Shown here piece after piece: positions 9,943 to 22,597 of a stretch of 64,000 nucleotides of DNA. Position numbers and translations under genes: made by a program. How positions within the stretch are numbered: the first letter of the stretch is position 1; each line of letters opens with the position of its first letter. Source of the stretch: Gordionus sp. m RMFG-2023 (lineage: Eukaryota; Nematomorpha; Gordioida; Chordodea; Parachordodidae); the NCBI RefSeq assembly GCF_954871325.1, contig NC_088776.1, positions 8,873,985 to 8,937,984 of the forward strand, in the 5' to 3' direction. The notes beneath the pieces were generated by a model. That model ran no database searches. It had not been told where the DNA came from and saw only the letters and a program-made list of their open reading frames with translations.

Positions 9943-12900
9943 TCACGGTTCCATATGGTTTTAGAAGAAGGAAAAAAAATTTAATATTGTGCTATTTGTT
10001 ATTTTTAAAATATTGTAAAATTTTTTCCTGAATGCTCTCATTCGGACTTTTTCCAAGACTTACAAGCCAAATCAGGTCCACATTGCTAGAATGTAACGAA
10101 TAGCTGCGATACATTTTACGAAAAATACAAGCAACGATACAAATAATGTTCGTATTTCCTTTTCCTTATTATTCGCATACCTTTTCTTATTTTTAAGAAA
10201 AGATACCAAATTTATACATAAATAATTTTTTATTCATATTACATATTATAAAATGTATTGATTTAAAAAATGGATAAATATAAAAATTAATATGAAACAT
10301 TTTTTTTTATTAAAAAAAAAATTATTTTTTAAAACTAAGTAAAGATTCCCTTCTCTTTATTTTAAAGTTCAGTTATAAAAAAAAAAAATCCAATTAAGAT
10401 ATTTTCTTATTATTTATCCCTAATATTTTCTAAATATTGGTCATAAAAATATTCCAAAGAAAAAATCAAATATATTATCTAACAAATTATCAAATTTTCT
10501 TTTAATTATATTTAAAAATAATAGCAATAAAAAATGTAGATTAGTAAAAATAAAAAAATAAATTACCAGTATAATGATTATATGAATTTTTTTTATTATG
10601 ATAGTTTCTAATGTTTATCAGATGTACACCGATTTTTATTACATTAAATTTAAGTGCGAAATTTTATTCGATTCTATATAATAAATAGTAATACCTTTCT
10701 TGGGGAAATTGATGGAAATGTTTTTCTCTATACCATTCTCCTTCTATTTCATATCTTTAGGTAAAAAAAAATATGATGCTTATATTTATATTCAGAATTT
10801 TATATCGAGATTCACACTTTTAATTTATAGAAATTGAATCAATCAAACAAAATATACGGTCTTCATTCAATTCAAAAAAAAATATGGATTTATTTTAATA
10901 TTTCCGAGAAAATTTGGAGGAAATGAAAATTTTTTTAGCTTCTTTTTCTCTAGAAAGAAGATTTAACGATTTCCCCAAGTTGGGGTTGGGTTCCTAGGGA
11001 ATCCTTGATCAAAATTTAACCTAACATGAATGAAAATTTTGAAATCTATGTTCGAACGGGCATGCATAGTTCAGAGAATGTCAGCCTAGATCGGAGTTTA
11101 ACTCTATGATAGGCATCTATTATATCTGTATACTATTTAATAAAAACAATAGGAATTTTAAGGATCTGTCAGGAATTTTTTGCCTAGAATTTAAATAATT
11201 TAGAAGAATCTATTGTGTTTTCCCATCTAGAAGTTCTTGCGATAATATAATCTTAAACTAGAAACTCTAATAAAAACATATCAAGGTTTAAAATTTCCAC
11301 TTATTCGTTGATTATATATGGCTTAGGGAAAGGAAATACCGTGTAAGAATGTCACTTTTCAATCTGATACAAAAAATAAAATTATAATTTTGATAATTGA
11401 TGAGTGGGAAGGGGGATATCTTAATTATATTATAAATCTTTCTTTAAAGTATTAAAATATAAAAATATTTTTTTTATCAAATCCATAGCTTAAAACATTT
11501 TTTAAAAGTCAATGAAAAAAAAGGAAGTTTTAATCATTTTTATTTAATGTTTCGAAAAATATTTTGAATTTGATCCTGACTAAGCTAATCCTTATCGAGA
11601 ATTAAAATATCTTTACATTTGATAATGAAAAATTGACCAAGCTTGTATTTAAATAAATAATTTGGGGTTAATTATCGACTCAAAACAATACGAGATGGAA
11701 AGTTAAATAAATAATAATTTTAAAAATTCAAATTTCTTTGTTTAAAAAAAAAATCTAATCTAGATCCACAACCTTAAAAATTTAGATAAATATTGATAAA
11801 AGGTAATTTTTGAATTTAGACATGGACCTATCCATGATTTTCCTACACTAAGGTGGGAGGGGTTTATATAAACTTGTAACTTTAAAATGGTTCGGTTATT
11901 GCAATGAAGCATGTATTTCTTTAAAATTTTTAATTGCATCGCTTAGCAATTTTCTTATGTTTATATACAAATTTATTAAGATTATTTTGTAGGATAAATC
12001 CTAGTTTTTCTATCATAATATTTGCATCCCGTTTACCCAGGAATATGAAATGGAACGCTTTCGGATACTTTTCGAGAGATTCCGAGAACTTTCCGAAACG
12101 CGAAAAATAATAATAATTTATAATTGATGGCTCATAAATATTCGCTTTTTCTTTATTTAATACCAGTTTTTTTCACATCACAAAACAATTTATTACCATT
12201 TTTAGAGTGTATATGATTAAGATTATTTAAAATTAAAATTCATTCTAGATAATTTGGTTATCAAAATAGTTAAATAAACTAAAGAGTGAGTAATATATAT
12301 GAAGTAATTTAATCTTCCTCCAGGAACAGATAAGAACGTAACATTTTTTTAGACGGAGAAACTGGAAAATGCATTTATTCCGCGTCCAGTATAAAGTAAA
12401 GATTGACATATTTAATCATTTTAAAGTTGACTCACATTTGCCTAATTTGATTTTAGCTCCATTTGACATTTCCTGAATTATCTCTATCATATTATATAAC
12501 TATGTTATATATTTTTTTAAAAAAGACGGATAAAGTTATTTTAATCATCATAAGAAGAATATTGAAATTAGTTGTTTTGATAAATATAATAAATTATTAT
12601 GCAAGGGATAATATGTTAAATTAGAAACTAATATAGTTATTTAACAATAATATCAAACATTTTGTCTAATATATTATACGATTAATCTTAATAAATCATT
12701 CATAAACCTTTATACAAATAATAATTAGATGGAAAAATAAAATTAAACATTAATGAATTATTTATTAAATAATAAAAATATCATGATACTAACGCAAAGT
12801 GCCTCTTTATAGGGTTTCCAGCGTTTTGTAACTGATGTGCATTAATCTAAGAATAATTGTCATTCTTATTACCCGATCAGCTGAAATTTTTATATTTCAA

Positions 12901-13943
12901 AATACTAACTTTTATCACCATATATCATGGATATAGTGGTATTTTCTATGAATATCCCAACTTTTGGTATATGCCATTAAACTAGTTATATGCAAAGTAT
13001 ATACTGACTATACCTGTTGGGTTAGAAATCTTCTTTTGATTAGACTAAGCTAAATTGGCGATCTTTAAAATTTATAATAGTATATTCTAGTTTGGAAAAC
13101 AGAACCCATTTTAAAATTTTAGGAACCCGTTCCCAAAAAAAAGCTTACAAGTAATTATTTAATATACATTTTAGAAGGTTTATATTATTTTTTTTAATTG
13201 CTTCTATGAAATGTGCTTATAATAAGCTAATTTTAAGCAAATTAACATCCAATTTTCATAAGCACTTTTTTTTTAACAGATAAACCTCTTATTTTTAAAT
13301 TGTGAATACTTAATTTTTTCATCTCATTATCACAAAATCTATGTTAACTTATGTACTTCTTTTTGTTTTAATGCCTTACTTAGTGGCATAACTTTTATCT
13401 TTCATTTATTTTAATTTATACTCATACTTTTTTTCTATAAAATTTTTAAAAGCACTTTTCTAATGTTTTAACGCTCATTTTCGAACCATCTATAGCTGTC
13501 ATGTTTATAATCAATAATTCGTTATATTATTTATTTTTTTATAGTTATTAGTAATGACATGTTTCATATTATATTTAGGGGGAGGGGGTTATATGGCATA
13601 TGATTTATTCTTTTGCGATTAATTTTCTTAGTAAAATTTATGGGCTGAAACTAATTGTTGATATCTTACCTGCAACCTTAAAAAACGAAATTCTAATGTG
13701 GGGGTTGGATTTAATTTTAAATCCTACATTTTTTTTACCACAGTGGTAATACACCAGCGTAAACATTCTTATAAATTTCTAATCTTTATAAATTAAAATT
13801 TGGTCAATTTTTTTTTTAAATGTAAATATAATTCTTTAAATAAATTATTACCAGAGATATAATCGTAAAAAGAGGCATGCGGGGGGCACTGCGAGTCCTA
13901 TCAGAAATTTTTAAAAAATTAGGGGTCACAGCAGGCCTCCTCT
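9943..13943. other. Long AT-rich stretch; one weak exon candidate
   Basis: Homopolymer A/T runs dominate. At 12041-12127 (+) a segment after an acceptor-like CGTTTACCCAG encodes EYEMERFRILFERFRELSET, then seven residues of RKIIIIY type, and a stop. It could be a terminal exon but has no identified partner. 10980-11130 is slightly richer in G+C with nothing recognisable. Confidence 0.3.
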
Positions 13944-14045
13944 TAGTATTGTAAAAAGACTCATTTTGAGCCAATTTTTAAAAATGGCGAACTCAATATT
14001 TTCGCGAATAATGTTGCAAAAGCCTTTCCAAATTTTTTATGTAAA
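13944..14045. mobile_element. Main-family hAT MITE, copy 4 (left end only)
   Basis: Starts TAGTATTGTAAAAAGACTC and keeps GAGCC, TAAAAATGGCGAACTCAATA and a worn AATGTTGC. The right half is not recognisable beyond about 14045, so this is a truncated or strongly decayed copy. Confidence 0.6.
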
Positions 14046-14475
14046 TAATATTTTTTCTGCAATATATTTCAATTTTTATATAATTAATTAGCTATTTTAT
14101 ATAATATGAATAGAATGCATTTTAAATGAAATGCTTCGATATAAACTATTAAAAAAATTAATAAAAATTTTTAATCTGCCTCAGATTCTTAGAAAAACAA
14201 AAATTCACTTGGCTCATTTTAACGTGCACCCTATTTTTTTTTAGAATAATAGACTGCCCCTACCCGAAAATTTTAGAACTACCACACTGAATATGATAGG
14301 TAATGTGATTTACAAGGCATATATCTATTAAATTAATATACATTTTATAATTTCGTTAATAACTTGATAGTATTTCCATATAATCAGGTTATTATTAGAG
14401 AAAAAAAAATTAAAAAGTTATGTTAATATATTTTTTTAGGGGAATTATTCTATAATTTTTAAAAACTAATTATTC

Positions 14476-14799
14476 TACCGTTGTTAAAAGCCCGATTCTA
14501 GTCTATTTTTAAAAACGGCCCGATTATCTCATTCATATTTAGCGCAAATTAGCGGCGAGGAATATAAAAATAGAGTATATTTTGGATACTTCGCAACGTA
14601 TTCGCGTTAAACTGTGGATGAGGGGTAAGATTATAACTAAAATAATATTGTATAAGCCCGGAGATTTCGCTCTTAGATGGCGGAACGCTTTGTACATCTA
14701 TTTGCCAAGTCTCGAGTCTTGCATAATATTATTTTGGCTAAAACTTTAATCGAGCCCTTATTAAAAATCCACCCAAATCGGCCTTTATTAACAATGATA
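14476..14799. mobile_element. Main-family hAT MITE, copy 5 (old subfamily) with nested palindrome
   Basis: Strongly diverged ends TACCGTTG and CAATGATA, with internal words GCCCGATT, TTTTTAAAAACGGCCCG, AATATTGTATAAGCCCGGAG and GCATAATATTATTTTGGCTA. The flanks AATTATTC (14468-14475) and AATTATTC (14800-14807) are identical. The extra length comes from the palindrome at 14538-14610 inserted in its left arm. Confidence 0.82.
14538..14610. mobile_element. 73-bp palindromic mini-element, copy 1
   Basis: TTTAGCGCAAATTAGCGGCG at the left pairs with TATTCGCGTTAAA at the right. The centre AATATAAAA/TATTTTGGATACTTCGC matches the second copy at 63206-63279 (GGCGAAGTATACAAAA and its inverse). The copies share the TTAGCGC outer word and length. 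It lies inside a MITE arm, so it inserted later than that MITE. Confidence 0.6.
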
Positions 14800-15129
14800 A
14801 ATTATTCGAATACAAACATACATAGTAAATTTTTTGATTTTTACGAATACGAACTGTAAATTATTAACTTTTGTTAATATACTAATAATTCTTATTCTCT
14901 TTTGAATGAACCTATTTAGCCGTGACTAAATAGAGTTTAAATGTATATAAAATATAATGTTAGTTTGAATGGGGTTTTGATTTAATTTTAATAAAAAAAT
15001 TAAACGAATTCCATTTGATTACTTTAAAAAACTAAGTAGGAAGAAGTAAGAAATAATCTTTATATTAGGTGTATATTATTTTATTTTATGGGTTTCATGG
15101 AAACCAGTATGTTTATTATGTAATAAAAT

Positions 15130-15358
15130 TAGTTTTAGTGTTTTTAAACGGCTCGTTTTGAGCCGATTTTTAAAAACGGCTAGATCAACATTATAGCCAG
15201 GAAAATATTGCCTAAGTCTCAAAATTTTGATAATATATGTCTAGACCTTTGTTCCTTCTATGAGAAAAATCTTCAGGTTTGGGTAATATTTTTCTGGATG
15301 AAGTAATGAGTTAGTCGTCTTTAAAAATCTACTCAAAACGAGCCGTTTAACAATACTA
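15130..15358. mobile_element. Main-family hAT MITE, copy 6
   Basis: A near-consensus copy. The right end CAATACTA is followed by AATAAAAT. The same octamer occurs on the left at 15122-15129, six bases (TAGTTT) before the usual TAGTG start, so the left end carries a small terminal duplication. Confidence 0.85.
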
Positions 15359-17037
15359 AATAAAATAAATAAGTTAATATTATAACATATATCTCTCAAA
15401 TATTTTTGTATAATATTAATATAAAATCTTGAATATAAGAGAAAATTTTTTTTTTATAAAACACTTTTGCATCCAGGAAAAAAATGTTTGGTACAAAACG
15501 TTATAAAAGATGAAATAAAGGTTATATTTTTTTTATCACATGTTATTTCAATTAATATTTTTAGAAAAAAAGAATGACATTAATTGGAAAAAATATATAT
15601 TACAGTTTCATGTCACCATATAATAATTACAATACACGATGAATAGTGTCCTAGTTGCAAGTAATCAATCAACTTCAACTGTTAGAATCTTGCCATTTTA
15701 AAAACGTTATCAAAAAAATCATTTAATAAAAAATTGTAATATTAGATATGAATCCAAAAACTCTGCGGTATAGAAGAAGGGGGTAATAAGAATTCCCTTT
15801 CCACTTTATCTGTAGTTCCAGTCTTCAACAATCAAACCATCGAATACCGCCATTTCTTTTGTAATCTTCTGCTTTCCAACACCAATGCCTTTCTATTTTA
15901 TCCAATATATTCTGGCTCTTTTTCTTAAACCATCTTAATTAGCTTTCACTTAGGTTATCCTAGATATCAACACTGTCCAAATCCTACCTGTTAACATTTT
16001 TTACGCTGATTATTCTTTTCAAATTTTCTCAACCATCTCCAATTTCATCAACTCATCTAGATTATCCAGCAACACCCAACTTAGAATTTTGTTTTCCCTT
16101 TTAATTCACATTTACTTCACACTTCAAAACCGAGCCCAAAAATATTACACATTTTACCCACCTCCAATTTCTAATTTTTTTCTTATAAACACTTTTTCTC
16201 TTCTCCCACTTAGTTGGAGATTCATTTTCTTTCGACCTTTTTTGCAACCATCTTCCTCTCCTTTCTGGCGCCAATAGTCAGGGTAATCTATAAGATTTTC
16301 TAGAAACATTTTTTTTATGATAATGTTAAAAGAAAATTTTTGTTTTTTAAATAAAAAGCAAAATTAAATGAATTTTTTTTGTAGGACATTTTTGATTAAT
16401 TAAACTTTTTTATTCACAGATTTTGATTTCTGATAAATATTTTATGTAAATATATATTAATTTTTCCCATTTTTTTTTGATAGACTCTATTCTAACTAAT
16501 GCAAGAAAGAGATGAAAACTAATCGAGAAAAAATATATTAAAAAAATGAAATAAGTTAAATTCCCTCTTATAACGTTTTTTTTACATAACATCATAGCGC
16601 CTAACAATTCTTGGGGAAAATATATTTAAATTACATAATTTATTTTATTTTTTTGTGTTAGCATTAAATAATTTGTCAAAGGCTAGGCTAGAATTCTTGA
16701 TAAATTAGAAGCAATACAATGGATAAAAAAATTTCCCTCCCAAATAAACGTTTGCTTTATTAACAAATACTAAATAATCTGTTATTAAGCTTTGACAAAA
16801 AAATGTAAATTATTTTTTTTTATGAATATTTTATAATATTTTAAATAAGTCTGAAAGGGGAAATGTTTTTCTTTTTCATAAATTTTTAATTTTTCTATAA
16901 ATATGGTTAGCAATGTATCCTGGAGTACTGTGCGGTTTTTTAAGAGTTCGACGCTAATGGGTAGCGGATGGCGTTTACCGGGCTTTGCTAGGACCTTATC
17001 ATGCCAGCCTTAATTTTTTAAAATTTTTATTCCGACT
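15359..17037. other. Spacer with a G-poor, pyrimidine-rich block
   Basis: 15790-16270 is strongly C/T-biased with very few G on the + strand, which by itself removes many stop codons and makes the short open frame at 16089 uninformative. 16920-17020 is a small GC-richer patch. No gene is assigned. Confidence 0.4.
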
Positions 17038-17091
17038 TAATGTTAATAAATGGCTTGACTCAATATTTTAACCAGAAAAGTATTGTCTAAG

Positions 17092-20077
17092 AAGGGCCGT
17101 AGCCACTGGGAGGGGGCAGGATCTCCCTATAAAAAATTAAATTGTACTTATTTTAATGATAATTATTTTATTTAATAGTTCAATCACAATATTATTATTA
17201 TTATATAACCAGTTATTTAAAACAGCGGTGAATATTTTAGAATTATGAAGAAACAATCATTTATTAATTCCTATTTCAAGTTCAACAAATGTAAAACCAA
17301 TGATAATCTCTAGAAACTACTAGTATTACTACAACCGAAATTCCTGCAACTGATTAGGCTCGTAGTAAGTATAAATTTCTATTATGTTTTGTTACTTAGT
17401 GATGATTTAGTTGAACCTGACTTATATGAGCTAAAATTAATCTCTACAGGGTTGGCAATACCTATATATTGTCAAAAAAGTCCTCTAATAATTCAAGTTT
17501 AATTCAAATCCAGGTTTCCTTGGCCAGAATGAACCAAAGCAAATCAAATCAAACAATTACTTGGAAAAAGATAGCTATGGAAGGTTAAGATTATTCTAAA
17601 AATAGAAGTCGAGACTGGTTGGAGTATAGTGTAGAAGCCGACGCTGCTTTTTGTTTTACATGTAGGAAATACTTGTGTAGCCCAAGTGATGAATTTGGAC
17701 AAAAGGGATTCAGAAATTGGAAAAATGCGTTAGCTGCAAATGAGGGATTGCTAAAACATGAAAGCTAACTATTTATAAAAATATAAAAATTAAAAAATAT
17801 TCAAAATTCAATAATTTTATATTTCAAGCCAATCGTTACATACCTTTTTTTATCGCAGAAAATTTTTAATATAACAAACGAAAACCGCGAATCCATATTT
17901 TTTAAACAAAAACTTCAACTAGAAATTTTTAAACATAATTGTACTTGTTTTTTAGGAACATATTCATTATTAAATTAAGCATTAAGCTCTTTTTAGAGCC
18001 TTCGATACTTATATATATATATATTTTTTTTAGTAATTTTATATTATAAATAGTTATTATAATTTATGAATATGAAACATGAAAGCTCAAAAGCTCATAT
18101 ATTCAATAACAATTTGGCATGATATAAATATAAATATGGATAACAACAATTTTGGTAAGCCAACAAATTAACCGTAATTGTTACTATTTTAAATCAATAT
18201 TTGATTCGATGCTATTTCTTAGCATACAGGAGCTATCTTTTAGGACTAATTCAACAAAAATTACGGATGCTGCAAGTGATAAAAACTTAATTTATTCTTC
18301 TGGATTATTTATAGCAATGTTTTCATACACCCTCCAATAAGATCCTTAATTAAATAAAATTATGAAATTTATACCCAAAAATGCCAAATATAATCACCCC
18401 AGATTCAAAACGAAGTAATATCTTTTATGGAAGATGTGGTATTTGAATATATTTCAGATAAATATAACAAAGAAAGATGCCTTTCTTTTGTCTTAAAGCT
18501 GATGAGACAAAAAATCAGATTGTGAAAACCTGAGCATAATTATTCGTTATATTTTTTCTGGAAAAGTCCAACAAAATTTAATAGGGATTATTAATTTATA
18601 ATGTTCTGCTTAAAGCATTACTTTGTATTTTGAAGAACTTAATGAGTTAAATATTAATTCAACGACGAATATAATAAACCAGACATATGATGGTGTAAAC
18701 GTTATGTCTGGCCGAAAAGGAGAAATGCAAACCCTACTTCAAAAAAAAATTAATAAAAAAGTTCATTTTATACATTGCTACAACTACGTGCTTCAAAATT
18801 GGTATAATAATATTGTTATCATTTCTATTTTTTAATTTATCCAATGCATATAATTATTTTAGGCGTTTTAACTTATCCTGTATATGTACAAGCCATACTC
18901 TTAAAAGACTTTTGGACCAAAGATAAACTAGTCATTTAGAAACATCTCGCATTTATAAGAATTATGAGGCTATTGGTGAATTATTATTTTACTTTTCTAA
19001 TAGACTCTTAATTTAGGTGCGTCCACTCATTATTCAGTCGAAGTCCCTGGTTTTTTATCTCAATGCGTTAATATAAATTACGTTATATTAGCCATTATAA
19101 TTTATGAGATATTAATACAATAGATCCACTAAATGAGTATCTAAAGTCAGTAGATATTAATCTAGTGGATGCTAAAAATTGTATTGATTCCACCTATATA
19201 TTATAAATAAAAGAAGCGATAATTCTTTTGATTTGATTAGAATTAAGGCTGAAAAACGTTTAGCAAAATTTAATCTCACTCCACAAAAATCATCAAGGGT
19301 ACTTAAAACTCCTATAAATTTTTAAAATTTTTTGGTCGAGACCAAATTACAATTTGATTGTGAAAAAGACTCCTATTAAAGTTCTTTTTAAAGGAATTAT
19401 TATAAAATTATTGATTACTTTGTTGATTTTTAGATAGATTTATGTAGATGATTATAATCTTCTATCATGTTTTATACATTGTCCCCCTTTGACCCTGATT
19501 ATTTTATATCAGATAAAATGGCCCCATTAGTATCATTATTAAACATGGTAACTTTACATCATGAAGAAAATAGCTAAAGGATTATTAGCTGCAGAAGGTA
19601 AAGAAATGCTCAAAAAATATCCTAAATATTATGTATAAAAAAGAAAATCATTGTGCATTTAAAGAATTGTATAAATGCTACTCAGCAGGCATCATCATTG
19701 GGGTATCAGCAGTTTTTTGTGAGGTCTCGTTCTCTACACAAAAGAGAGTTCTATCAAACACGAGAGTCGATGAAAGATCAACGTAAGCAAAATTAAGTAT
19801 TGATCGCTTATGAAAAAAAATTAACATAAAATTTATCCTTTAATTCATTTATGTTAAAATTTAAAAATAAAAATTGTCGCTTTATATTATAGTATTATTT
19901 TGTATATTCATATTATAGTATAATTTTTATATTCATATTACATTAATAAATTTTTAATAAAAATAACCAAATATTTTCTATGAATGCTTAATTATTTGTT
20001 TTATTTTTAAAAATATAGTGGCCCATCCAAGTAAGCAGCTGCCCCCCCCTAGCATAAAATTCCTGGTTACGGCCCTA
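17092..20077 (+). mobile_element. ZMYM1-like hAT transposon, decayed
   Basis: Ends AAGGGCCGTAGCCA and, inverted, TAGGGCCGTAACCA. The right terminus has a run of G (C on this strand, 20042-20049), a feature shared with other GC-run patches here. Flanks TGTCTAAG and TGTCTGAA agree at 6 of 8. It inserted into MITE copy 7. Length about 2986 bp, close to an autonomous hAT. Confidence 0.85.
17599..19820 (+). pseudogene. Decayed hAT transposase (TTF zinc finger, ZMYM1-like)
   Basis: Recognisable pieces in order. 17602-17766 reads RDWLEYSVEADAAFCFTCRK and FGQKGFRNWKNAL, the TTF-type zinc-finger module. 18152-18340 gives NCYYFKSIFDSMLFLSIQEL. 18623-18790 has QTYDGVNVMSGRKGEMQTLL and VHFIHCYNYVL, the RNase-H-like catalytic region. 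19715-19812 has VSFSTQKRVLSNTRVDERST followed by KLSIDRL, the C-terminal hAT dimerisation domain. Stops and frame changes interrupt all regions, so no active protein is expected. Confidence 0.85.
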
Positions 20078-20342
20078 TGTCTGAACATCAAAATTTTGTA
20101 AATAGATGACCAAACATCAGTGCAGCCTGTTGTAATATTCACTTATTTAAGTTTCTTACAACTTGCCAACAGTTCTTATATTATCTTCTATTTCAATTTT
20201 GATTTTTACAGTTACTTCAATCTTGCTTTTTACATATCATATGAGCAAAATCTTTAGGCATGCAAAATATTTTTTTCCTGGATAAAATATTGAGTTATCC
20301 CTTTTTATAAATCGGCTCGAATCGAGCCTTTTAACAACAATA

Positions 20343-21424
20343 TTCCGACAGGTCAAATTGAACTTTAGTAATCAAATTTTCCTCATATTTTACTTATTAT
20401 TTTTAACAATTTTAGATTTTAATTTTCTTAATATTTGCCATCGAACCCCAAAAAATATTGATCAAGTTATCAATTTTACATCTAAGTGTATTGGCGAAAC
20501 TGAATAAATGTTCAGGATTGAGAAATACTTATCTATTTTTTTGAAAATCAAAATAATATCCTGATTTTTTAATAGAAAAAAGAAGCTTTCTTTCTTTCCT
20601 TTATTTATTTAAATTATTATTATTGTAAACCTTTTTATTTAGCAACATGAAGCTATAAAACTTTGGTTTTGGCAAATATAGTACACTCACGATTTTTAAA
20701 TATTTTCTGCTAGATTAATTATTTTTAGTTCAATTTGAGTGAGGGGGTGGCCCCTAGATAAAATTCTTAATTTTATGGGCAGATTTTTTTGATGGATAAA
20801 AAATAATTGAGCATTATTTCCCCGATCATTTAGGGCCTACAAAAACAGGTCTGATGCAGACACAATAATCAGATACTATTTATCCCTATAAATATAAAGT
20901 TAAAAATTAAATCTCTATTTTTTGTAAATTTAATCTTCAATCTATTTGTTGGATGGCCAAGTGCTAACTGGCTATATATAAACTAGAATTTAACAATTTT
21001 TATCTTGTAGGAATTTGAAGCTAGTTATCAGTAAGTGAAGTTTAATTTTTCAATGATTAATTATGAACTTATAAAGAAAGACAAAGAAGTAAATTTTCGG
21101 TTCTTGAGTTTTCACATTCATTTATCTTTATTAAATTATTCGAATTCTGTATATTTATTCTCATTTTTTTGTTACCATTTATCATTATCAAATATTTTAT
21201 GTCTTTTATCAAAACTTTTCATTAAAGTTTGTAAAAGATTCTTCACAATTTTTGCCCAAAGATGCTGTTTTACTTTAATTCCGAAATTAATTTAAAGAAA
21301 CTTTAGCAATCCTGTTATTTAAAAAAAAATTTTGTTTTAGCTATGCCCACTATTTCACGGAACCAGAACTAATATATTTTTGAGGTTAACACTTTGTGTA
21401 ATATTATCCAACGTTAATATTGAC
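20343..21424. other. AT-rich spacer
   Basis: The open frame at 21035-21295 is T-rich, hydrophobic by composition and has no motif. 20820-20870 is a small patch with GGGCCTAC. Nothing is assigned. Confidence 0.4.
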
Positions 21425-21528
21425 TAAGATCTTCGGGTGTGGTGGAAGATGAAAGCGACGTTCAGCTGATGAGAAGGGAGGGTAAACTTCCATTGGAGCG
21501 GATTTTGGCTGGTACTTCCAATCTTAAT
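21425..21528 (-). CDS. Candidate exon of a GOLD-domain protein (second exon)
   Basis: On the minus strand CACCATAG|ATTAAG opens a 104-base frame encoding IKIGSTSQNPLQWKFTLPSH followed by QLNVAFIFHHTRRS, then a donor TCTTA|GTCAAT just before an in-frame stop. The pattern (V/I)xxGSxxxLxWxF followed by a hydrophobic (D)IxFxVxF strand is that of GOLD domains, beta-rich adaptors in SEC14-like and ACBD3-type Golgi/lipid proteins. It joins in phase 0 to the exon 23239-23367 as ...SMEELK|IKIGS..., which suits the domain. Caution: GTTAATATT/AATATTAAC lie just outside both ends and other frames here are also open, so a small mobile element is an alternative. Confidence 0.42.
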
Positions 21529-21818
21529 CTATGGTGAATATTAACTTTTTGGGGTCTAGAAAAAAATATTCTTTACTTATTTTATAAATATTTTAGAGTA
21601 TATAAATTTAAAAATAGTATATATAAGATTTCAAACTCTCATATCATAAATTAATGGAATAATACAATGATTGATAATTAAGGACCAAAATATTTTATAA
21701 AAGGTTATTTAAATAGATATCGTTTTGTTACAGACATTTTTATAAATATAGAATTTTCCGGTGTAAAAATGATTAGAAACTCAGTCTTCTTTTTTTTTAC
21801 AATTTTTATCGTTGTAAG

Positions 21819-22009
21819 TAATGTTGTTAAATGGCTGCTAACTCAATATTTTAGCCAGAAAAATATTGCTTAAGTCTCAAGATTTTATTAATAGATGTTC
21901 AAGATGCCATCTGTGAGCTAAGTCCTAAGGCTTCTAATATTTTTCTCGATAAAATATTGAGTTTGACATTTTTAAAAATCGGCTCATAACGAGCCGTTTA
22001 ACAACACTA
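21819..22009. mobile_element. Main-family hAT MITE, copy 8
   Basis: The left end lacks the CGGCTCG hairpin word (TAATGTTGTTAAATGGCTGC). The right end GAGCCGTTTAACAACACTA is near consensus. No target duplication is detectable (GTTGTAAG versus TAAAATAT), possibly because the left terminus was rearranged. Confidence 0.82.
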
Positions 22010-22426
22010 TAAAATATTATAGATACCAATCAAGTAATATATCATTTCAAGATTAATTTTATATATATATAACTCACCTCATTGTCATTCTCATTTGTCA
22101 TAACGAGATTTACATTGTCCATTTATGTGTATAATTGAAAAGAAATGTTATATCAATAATATTATATTAGTGCTGCATATAAGATACTTTGGACCATTAA
22201 AGTTAATGAGCCATAATTTCAAAATTAAATATATTGCTTATATTTGACAGGTTAAATTTTTCTCTTATTAGAAATTCTTTATTCGTTAAATATTGAGAAA
22301 TTTTATTATTGTTTTTAGAAATTATTCAAAAATCGCATCGAGTAACACAACATTCCTATTCTTAACGATTCGAATGTTCAATCTTAATAGGTTCTAATAT
22401 AAATTGAGGCTAAGTTTTGCAAATGG

Positions 22427-22597
22427 TAGTGTTGTTAAACGGCTCGTTTAGAGCCGATTTTTTAAAAAGGCTGACTCAATTTTTTAGCCAGAGATTTAAT
22501 ATATGTCTAGACCTTTGTTCCTTCTATGAGAAAAATCTTCGGGCTTGCGTAATATTTTTCTGGATTAAATATTGAGTTAAGCCGTTTAACAACACTT
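22427..22597. mobile_element. Main-family hAT MITE, copy 9
   Basis: Internally shortened copy. The duplication GCAAATGG is identical on both sides (22419-22426, 22598-22605). Confidence 0.9.

Larger units (their letters stand above)
17038..20342. mobile_element. Main-family hAT MITE, copy 7, split by a larger hAT
   Basis: The left part 17038-17091 (TAATGTTAATAAATGGCTTG ... AAAGTATTGTCTAAG) and the right part 20078-20342 (AACATCAAAATTTTGTAAAT ... CTTTTAACAACAATA) are the two halves of one copy. Flanks TTCCGACT (17030-17037) and TTCCGACA (20343-20350) are its 8-bp duplication with one mismatch. The right part also has about 110 extra bases of unknown origin between roughly 20125 and 20245. Confidence 0.85.

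Noticed and set aside
16925-17025. Minus-strand frame with LAKPGKRHPLPISVELLKNR
   Set aside because: Runs on into AT-rich sequence without splice signals; immediately next to a transposon insertion and without family resemblance.
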